56,642 bases of DNA from Levilactobacillus zymae DSM 19395 (lineage in GTDB: Bacteria > Bacillota > Bacilli > Lactobacillales > Lactobacillaceae). The stretch lies in contig NZ_AZDW01000029.1 of the NCBI RefSeq assembly GCF_001434115.1, positions 1 through 56,642 of the forward strand. The letters run 5' to 3'. The position numbers and the translations under genes were made by a program. The notes below the pieces were generated by a model. It searched no databases and was not told where the DNA came from. It saw nothing but the letters and a program-made list of their open reading frames with translations. This document shows, one piece after another, positions 51,264-56,642 of the stretch (within the stretch, counting starts at the first letter, position 1; the number at the start of each line of letters is the position of its first letter).

Positions 51264-54152
51264 ATGGCTAGTGAATACCAGTCAGAAGCGGCGCTGGAAG
51301 TACAGTTTATGAAACGGTTAAATGCGCTAGGCTATTCGACAGTTCAGTTGCCGGATGAAGCCGCGGTTTTAGCTCATTTTCGGGACATTCTAAATCAACG
51401 AAATGCTCAAAGACTGAAAAATCAGCCGCTTAGTGATGTAGAATTTACACGCGTTTTGCATGAGATGGTGGGTTCGCGGACGCTTTACGATATCGGTCAG
51501 CTGCTACGGGGATCCGATGTTCAACCGTCTGGAAAGATTACCATCACTCGTGACGATAATTCCGAAGTTTACCTGGAATTTTTTGATGGCAAGACGGTGG
51601 ATAATAATATTTTTGAAGTGGCTCATCAAATTACTGTGCACGCTCAGTACACCAACCGGTATGATGTCACGATTTTGATTAATGGTCTTCCGTTAGTGCA
51701 GATTGAGTTAAAGCGCCGTGGGGTGGAATTTACGCAGGCGTTTAACCAGATTATTCGTTATCGGGATGAATCCTTTCGCCAACTATTTCGGTTCGTTCAA
51801 TTGTTTGTGGTGACGAATGGGGATGAGACGCGGTATTTTGCTAATGGGGATGGTAAATTAAATCCTAATTTTATGTTTTACTGGACGGATCAGCAGAATC
51901 ATTGGCTAAACGACATTGATGCGTTTACGGCGTCATTCTTCGCTAAGAAACGACTACATAGTCTAATCGCACAATATACGATTTTTGATAACGCCAACCA
52001 GAAAATGTTAATTATGCGGCCGTATCAAATTTACGCGGCTGAGGCGATTATTGACCAAGCAGAACATCATCCACATGACAACGGTTACGTTTGGCATACG
52101 ACCGGATCCGGGAAAACAATTACGGCGTTTAAGGCTAGTCGGTTAATTGCGCAACGAACAGACGCCCAAAAGGTGATTTTTTTAATTGACCGTCAGGATT
52201 TGGATAAACAAACGGCGGATAATTTTAATGCCTATCTACCCAAGGGCGTGGGCAACGAACCAGCTTTGGACCGGACTAAAAATACACATACGCTCATTAA
52301 ACAACTGAAGAGTCAAGATAACTCGTTGATTATTACCACAATTCAGAAAATGAATAATGCTATCACCGGTAATAAATATCGTGATGTTTTGACACCGTAC
52401 CATGACGCACACGTGGTGTTTATTGAGGACGAGGCCCATCGCAGCCAGTTCGGCAAAATGCGAACAGAAATCGACCGCTGGTTCCAGAACGCTCAACATT
52501 TTGGGTTTACGGGGACACCAATTTTTCCCGAAAACGTGGGCGTGGACGGCCGGACAACGGAAACGCTGTATGGAAAATGTCTCCATAAATATCTGATTAA
52601 GGATGCCATTCGGGATCATAACGTTTTAGGATTTTCCATCCAGTACATTAATACGCTTAAGGCCAAAGCGGGAATTACCGATGGGAACGAGTACTTTGCG
52701 CGGATTGATAAACGCGAGGTGATGGAGGCCGATGCCCGGTTGGAGATGATCGTGCAACATATTCTGTTGAATCACGATCAGGTAACCCAGAATCGGCGCT
52801 ATAATGCCATCTTAGCGGTTAGCGATACGGAAGTTGCGTTAAAATACTACCATTTATTCCGGCAATTAGACCCGAATCATCGACTAAAGGTCGCCACGAT
52901 TTTTACCTGGACGGCAAATGAAGATAATTCGGACGAGAAGCAATACGCGGATCAAACAACCGGGAAGATGCGGGTCAAAACGTCACGCCACGGCTTAGAC
53001 GCTGCTATTGATGACTATAATCAACAATATGGAACCAGTTTTAATACGGAAAATTTTAAGGATTACTTTGCGGACGTGTCTAAGCGGATGAAGGCCCATA
53101 ACGCCCAAACGCCGGACGACAATATTGATATTTTAATTGTGGTAAATATGTTTCTAACGGGATTCGATTCACCACGTTTATCAACCCTGTACGTCGATAA
53201 GAAATTACAATGGCATAATCTGATTCAAGCCTTCTCACGGACTAATCGTATCGAAAAGGAAACAAAGCCTTTTGGAAACATTATTGCCTACCGAAACATT
53301 AAGCAATATACCGATGATGCGGTTGAATTGTTCTCCGAAGGGTCATCGAAGGCATTCTTTGTACCAAGCTATGACGAACTTAAGCAGGCTTTCGATGATG
53401 CAATTGAAAAATTACATGCTGTAGCGCCGACGCCAAGCGCGGTGGATGACTTACACAACCAGGGTAATGATGAATTAAAGAGCTTCGTACTGGCTTTTCG
53501 TGACGTTTTACGGCTGCATAATAAGATTCGGGTCTACGAGCCCTTTAACTGGAACGATGTTAAGGATATGACGCCCCAGGATTTACAATCTTATCGTAGC
53601 AAGTACGCGACGGCCTATGACGAATTACAACGTGGCGCCGAGCAAGGAGAGACCGGGTCGATTTTAGACGATATCGACTTTGAAATCGAATTATTGGCGA
53701 CGGATGTGATTGATGTCCAGTATATTAGTAATTTGATCAAGACCATTAGTCTGGATGATGATGAAAACATGCAGGCTGATCGGCGCAAGATTAAACATCT
53801 ACTGGATAATGCGGACAGTCCAGCCTTGAAACTCAAGGCCGACTTACTGGCGGCCTTCCTAGATGAAGTAGTGCCGACGTTAAAGCCGGGTGCTAATGTA
53901 GGTAGTGAACTTAATAAATATCTGATTCAAAAACAACAGGAAGCAATTGGTACCTTCTCCGAAGAAGTTAAATTACCGCGGGAAGTTGTTGAACAACAGA
54001 TGGAAAGTTATGAATTTTATGGCACACCAGATTCACGTAGCCTAACGCACGAATTAACCAAGGCTGGGTTTAAATTTGGTGAAAAGATCACCTTAAAGAA
54101 AAAGGTGACCACGTTTGTGAAACACGCATTGAAGAAATTTGCGTTAATTTAG
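51264..54152 (+). CDS. hsdR: Type I restriction enzyme, R subunit
   Basis: A 962-residue motor-nuclease subunit that translocates and cuts unmethylated DNA. The N-terminal nuclease domain shows the PD-(D/E)xK motif LVQIELKRRGVEF (residues about 146-158). Helicase motifs follow: Walker A TTGSGKTITAFK (about 287), DEAH-type IEDEAHRSQF (about 391), and FTGTPIFPEN (about 420). The C-terminal helical part, which binds the methylase, is complete. ATG 51264 is preferred over GTG 51252. AT-richer than the preceding chromosomal genes, as is common for horizontally moved restriction systems. Operon order: hsdR, hsdM, hsdS. Confidence 0.95.
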   Translation: MASEYQSEAALEVQFMKRLNALGYSTVQLPDEAAVLAHFRDILNQRNAQRLKNQPLSDVEFTRVLHEMVGSRTLYDIGQLLRGSDVQPSGKITITRDDNSEVYLEFFDGKTVDNNIFEVAHQITVHAQYTNRYDVTILINGLPLVQIELKRRGVEFTQAFNQIIRYRDESFRQLFRFVQLFVVTNGDETRYFANGDGKLNPNFMFYWTDQQNHWLNDIDAFTASFFAKKRLHSLIAQYTIFDNANQKMLIMRPYQIYAAEAIIDQAEHHPHDNGYVWHTTGSGKTITAFKASRLIAQRTDAQKVIFLIDRQDLDKQTADNFNAYLPKGVGNEPALDRTKNTHTLIKQLKSQDNSLIITTIQKMNNAITGNKYRDVLTPYHDAHVVFIEDEAHRSQFGKMRTEIDRWFQNAQHFGFTGTPIFPENVGVDGRTTETLYGKCLHKYLIKDAIRDHNVLGFSIQYINTLKAKAGITDGNEYFARIDKREVMEADARLEMIVQHILLNHDQVTQNRRYNAILAVSDTEVALKYYHLFRQLDPNHRLKVATIFTWTANEDNSDEKQYADQTTGKMRVKTSRHGLDAAIDDYNQQYGTSFNTENFKDYFADVSKRMKAHNAQTPDDNIDILIVVNMFLTGFDSPRLSTLYVDKKLQWHNLIQAFSRTNRIEKETKPFGNIIAYRNIKQYTDDAVELFSEGSSKAFFVPSYDELKQAFDDAIEKLHAVAPTPSAVDDLHNQGNDELKSFVLAFRDVLRLHNKIRVYEPFNWNDVKDMTPQDLQSYRSKYATAYDELQRGAEQGETGSILDDIDFEIELLATDVIDVQYISNLIKTISLDDDENMQADRRKIKHLLDNADSPALKLKADLLAAFLDEVVPTLKPGANVGSELNKYLIQKQQEAIGTFSEEVKLPREVVEQQMESYEFYGTPDSRSLTHELTKAGFKFGEKITLKKKVTTFVKHALKKFALI

Positions 54153-54174
54153 TTGAATAGGAGTTTTTAAACAC

Positions 54175-55770
54175 ATGGCAGATACACACATTACGCAGGC
54201 GCAGCAACAGGCTGACATGCAAAAGCGACTCTGGGCGATTGCTAACGATTTACGTGGAAACATGGACGCCAGCGAGTACCGAAATTACATGTTAGGTTTA
54301 ATTTTCTACCGCTTTTTGTCGGGTAAAGTGGACAGTTACGCGGGGGAGTTACTCGCTAACGATGATTTAACGTTTACTCAGGCCTACGCGGATGAAGACA
54401 TGCAGGCAGAACTGCGAGAAGAAATTTTGTCTACCTTAGGGTTCTTTATCGAACCGCAATACCTTTACAGTACGTTGATTACGGATATCCAGGCTGGCGA
54501 CTTTGACATTGAAAAGTTGGAAAACGCCTTGAATAAAGTTCAAGAATCCACGATTGGTCGCGATTCCGAAGATGATTTCCGCGGACTGTTTGCCGATATG
54601 GACTTGCATTCTAGTCGTTTGGGTAAGGATACGGCGCAACGTAGCGAACTCATGGCGAAGGTTATGCTGAATCTGGCAGATATTCCGTTCGATGTGAGCG
54701 ACTTGAAGATTGACGTGTTAGGGGATGCCTACGAGTATCTGATTGGACAATTCGCGGCAACCGCCGGAAAAAAAGCGGGAGAGTTCTATACGCCCCAACA
54801 AGTATCGAAAATCTTAGCGGGAATTGTGACGTTGGGCCATGATCGGCTGAAGAGTGCTTATGACCCCACAATGGGTTCAGGCTCTCTGCTGTTACGTGTG
54901 GGAGATAGTGTGCCGATTGGGGAATACTATGGACAGGAACTTAACGGGACGACCTATAACCTGGCAAGAATGAACTTGTTAATGCACGGCGTAAATTATG
55001 CGCGTTTTGACGTTTACAATGGTGATACGTTAGAGGATGACCACTTTGATAGTATGGTTTTTGATGCGGTGGTAGCTAATCCGCCGTATTCGGCGCACTG
55101 GGATCCGGAAGGAAAGCTAGAAGACGAACGCTTCCGAAAGTATGGTAAAACGGCGCCGAAGTCCAAGGCTGATTTCGCTTTTGTAGAGCACATGTTGTAT
55201 CATCTGGCGAATGACGGGACCATGGCGGTCGTTTTACCGCACGGGGTCCTATTCCGGGGCGCAGCGGAAGGTAAGATTCGCCAATACATGATTGAACAAG
55301 ATAACGTGTTGGACGCGGTGATTGGCTTACCGGCGAACCTGTTCTACGGAACATCGATTCCAACGGCCATTTTAGTGTTTAAGAAGAATCGGTCAAAGAA
55401 GGACATTCTATTTATCGATGCGTCGAAGGAATTTGAGAAAGGTAAAAATCAAAATAACTTAACGGATGCACAGGTCGATAAGATTGTTAAGACCTATGCG
55501 GACCGGCAAGATATTGATAAGTTTGCGCACGTTGCGCAGTACGATGAAATTGTCGAGAACGAATTTAACTTAAACATTCCACGCTACGTAGATACGTTTG
55601 AGGAAGAACCACCGGTAGATGTGGATAAGCTAGTGGCCGATATTCAGCAAACGGACCAGGAACTTAACCAGTCGATGGCGGAATTCAGTAAGATGTTGAA
55701 CGACTTAGAAGGCCAAAATCCTGACGCTCAACAGCAGCTTACGAAGATTAAGGAGCTGTTTGGCCAATGA
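54175..55770 (+). CDS. hsdM: Type I modification methylase, M subunit
   Basis: A 531-residue N6-adenine methyltransferase subunit. N-terminal HsdM domain (residues about 10-140), then FYTPQQVSKILAGIV (about 203), SAM motif I DPTMGSGSLL (about 231) and the catalytic motif IV NPPYSAHW (residues 302-309). Two copies with one HsdS form the methylase; HsdR binding gives the nuclease. It overlaps the hsdS start by ATGA. It is the intact counterpart of the degenerate paralogue at 46970. Confidence 0.96.
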   Translation: MADTHITQAQQQADMQKRLWAIANDLRGNMDASEYRNYMLGLIFYRFLSGKVDSYAGELLANDDLTFTQAYADEDMQAELREEILSTLGFFIEPQYLYSTLITDIQAGDFDIEKLENALNKVQESTIGRDSEDDFRGLFADMDLHSSRLGKDTAQRSELMAKVMLNLADIPFDVSDLKIDVLGDAYEYLIGQFAATAGKKAGEFYTPQQVSKILAGIVTLGHDRLKSAYDPTMGSGSLLLRVGDSVPIGEYYGQELNGTTYNLARMNLLMHGVNYARFDVYNGDTLEDDHFDSMVFDAVVANPPYSAHWDPEGKLEDERFRKYGKTAPKSKADFAFVEHMLYHLANDGTMAVVLPHGVLFRGAAEGKIRQYMIEQDNVLDAVIGLPANLFYGTSIPTAILVFKKNRSKKDILFIDASKEFEKGKNQNNLTDAQVDKIVKTYADRQDIDKFAHVAQYDEIVENEFNLNIPRYVDTFEEEPPVDVDKLVADIQQTDQELNQSMAEFSKMLNDLEGQNPDAQQQLTKIKELFGQ

Positions 55771-56642
55771 GTGAGAAGATGACGCCCAATGTGCGGTTTA
55801 AGGGATTTTCGGACGATTGGGAACAGCGTAAGTTAGGGGATGCAGTGAATGTAGTCGGTGGAGGAACTCCTAAATCTAGTAACCCGCAATTCTGGGATGG
55901 AGAAATCGAATGGTTTACGCCAACGGAAATAGGAACAACAAAGTATGTTTCTAAGTCCGTTAGGAGAATATCAATTGATGGGCTTCAACATAGTTCAGCG
56001 AAGATTTTGCCCAAGAATACAATTTTATATACTTCGCGAGCATCTATTGGAGATGTTGCTATTACAAAAAACAAAGTTACCACTAACCAAGGATTTCAGT
56101 CGTGGATTCCTAAAAGTGAAGAGACTGAATTTTTCTATTATTTAGCACAAAGAATAAAAGGGACAGCTTTAAGATTGGCATCAGGATCTACTTTCAAAGA
56201 AATTAGTTCATCAAATATTAAAGGAATCAAAGTTGTTATTCCATCACAAAGCATTGAAAAGCAAAAGATTGGAAAAATGTTAGGTATCTTAGACGCCACT
56301 ATCGCTTCCAATCAGAAAAAGGTTGATCAGTTAAAAACGCTTAAAAAACTTTTCCTACAAAAAATCTTTGACCAGGAATGGCGGTTTAGAGGTTTTACTG
56401 ACCCTTGGGAACAGCGTAAGTTAAAAGATATTTCAAAATATTCAAATGGTGGCAGTTTCGAAAAAGACGTTGTCAGTACTGGAAAGTATGAACTTATAAC
56501 TCTAAAATCCGTTGATATTTACGGTAATTTGATTAATTCTGGTAAATTTATCGATAAGTCCGTTACGACTTTGAAAAAAGGAACGCTTCCTGAATTATTC
56601 ACCAGAAACTCCAAAATCCCCATCAAACACATGATTCAAGTG
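55767..56642 (+). CDS. hsdS: Type I specificity subunit HsdS (partial, runs off the window)
   Basis: The ATG at 55767 overlaps the hsdM stop. 292 codons are visible and open to the end of the window. It has the usual plan: TRD1 (residues about 15-165), central conserved region with coiled-coil helix (about 170-205, SIEKQKIGKMLGILDATIAS), then TRD2. The introductory segments of both TRDs repeat: GFSDDWEQRKLGD at the start and GFTDPWEQRKLKD at about residue 210, with a 19-bp identical DNA stretch. TRDs recognise the two halves of the target. The composition is very AT-rich. The last 20 codons (after TLKKGT) look unlike the usual TRD, so a frame or assembly break near 56595 cannot be excluded. 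Confidence 0.9.
   Translation, partial: MSEKMTPNVRFKGFSDDWEQRKLGDAVNVVGGGTPKSSNPQFWDGEIEWFTPTEIGTTKYVSKSVRRISIDGLQHSSAKILPKNTILYTSRASIGDVAITKNKVTTNQGFQSWIPKSEETEFFYYLAQRIKGTALRLASGSTFKEISSSNIKGIKVVIPSQSIEKQKIGKMLGILDATIASNQKKVDQLKTLKKLFLQKIFDQEWRFRGFTDPWEQRKLKDISKYSNGGSFEKDVVSTGKYELITLKSVDIYGNLINSGKFIDKSVTTLKKGTLPELFTRNSKIPIKHMIQV
55817..55835 (+). repeat. hsdS direct repeat, copy 1
   Basis: TTGGGAACAGCGTAAGTTA, identical to 56405-56423. It codes for WEQRKL at the start of TRD1. Such repeats permit domain exchange between hsdS genes. Confidence 0.85.
56405..56423 (+). repeat. hsdS direct repeat, copy 2
   Basis: Second copy of the 19-bp sequence, at the start of TRD2, 588 bp after the first. 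Confidence 0.85.

Overview
The window looks like a chromosomal segment of a heterofermentative Lactobacillaceae, most likely Levilactobacillus (L. brevis group). The reasons are the complete xylose/xylo-oligosaccharide locus with a GH120 and a GH43 beta-xylosidase, LPQTxE sortase sorting, tandem Nramp manganese transporters, T-box regulation, and a fairly GC-rich background broken by AT-richer accessory segments. Species assignment is inference; no rRNA is present.

Layout. (1) 1-16500: a DEDDh exonuclease, then a pentose locus: xylR (ROK repressor), xylA, xylB, GH120 beta-xylosidase, two tandem xylT-type symporters, an AraC-type regulator, a GPH transporter and a GH43 beta-xylosidase. Catabolite (cre) sites and XylR-type dyads recur at its promoters. 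(2) 16541-20840: a 4.3-kb AT-richer insert (HTH-PfkB protein without its catalytic Asp, GH28 glycosidase, GPH transporter) bounded by two nearly identical 44-bp terminator copies. (3) 20850-27800: housekeeping and unknown genes (UspA, PEBP, M20 peptidase, K+ channel, membrane-anchored Ser-rich protein, aldo/keto reductase, GNAT). (4) 27860-36570: aromatic amino-acid region. A T-box leader with a probable Tyr specifier controls an NhaC-family transporter. It is followed by an aromatic operon: MFS-chorismate mutase fusion, aroC, a BacA/prephenate-dehydratase-like gene, aroA, tyrA, aroK. Ahead of the operon lies a 19-codon leader peptide rich in Tyr/Phe with alternative hairpins and a terminator, which looks like ribosome-mediated attenuation. 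(5) 36570-42300: GNAT, two mntH genes with MntR-like boxes, UspA. (6) 42300-46900: CDF-like transporter and purine genes guaC, purA, purB with PurBoxes. (7) 46970-56642: an HsdM paralogue that has lost its NPPY motif, a 5'-truncated Pro-rich LPXTG protein, and a type I restriction-modification operon hsdR-hsdM-hsdS that runs off the window.

Most notable: four copies (26155, 29628, 29867 inverted, 36633) of a ~115-140-nt intergenic element that folds into the same three-helix junction. The helices are kept by compensatory changes between copies, so it looks like a structured RNA family. Next come the Tyr/Phe leader-peptide attenuator, the transporter-chorismate mutase fusion it controls, and two degenerate enzymes (PfkB-type and HsdM-type) that may have regulatory roles. 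No tRNA, rRNA, CRISPR array, prophage or transposase was recognised.
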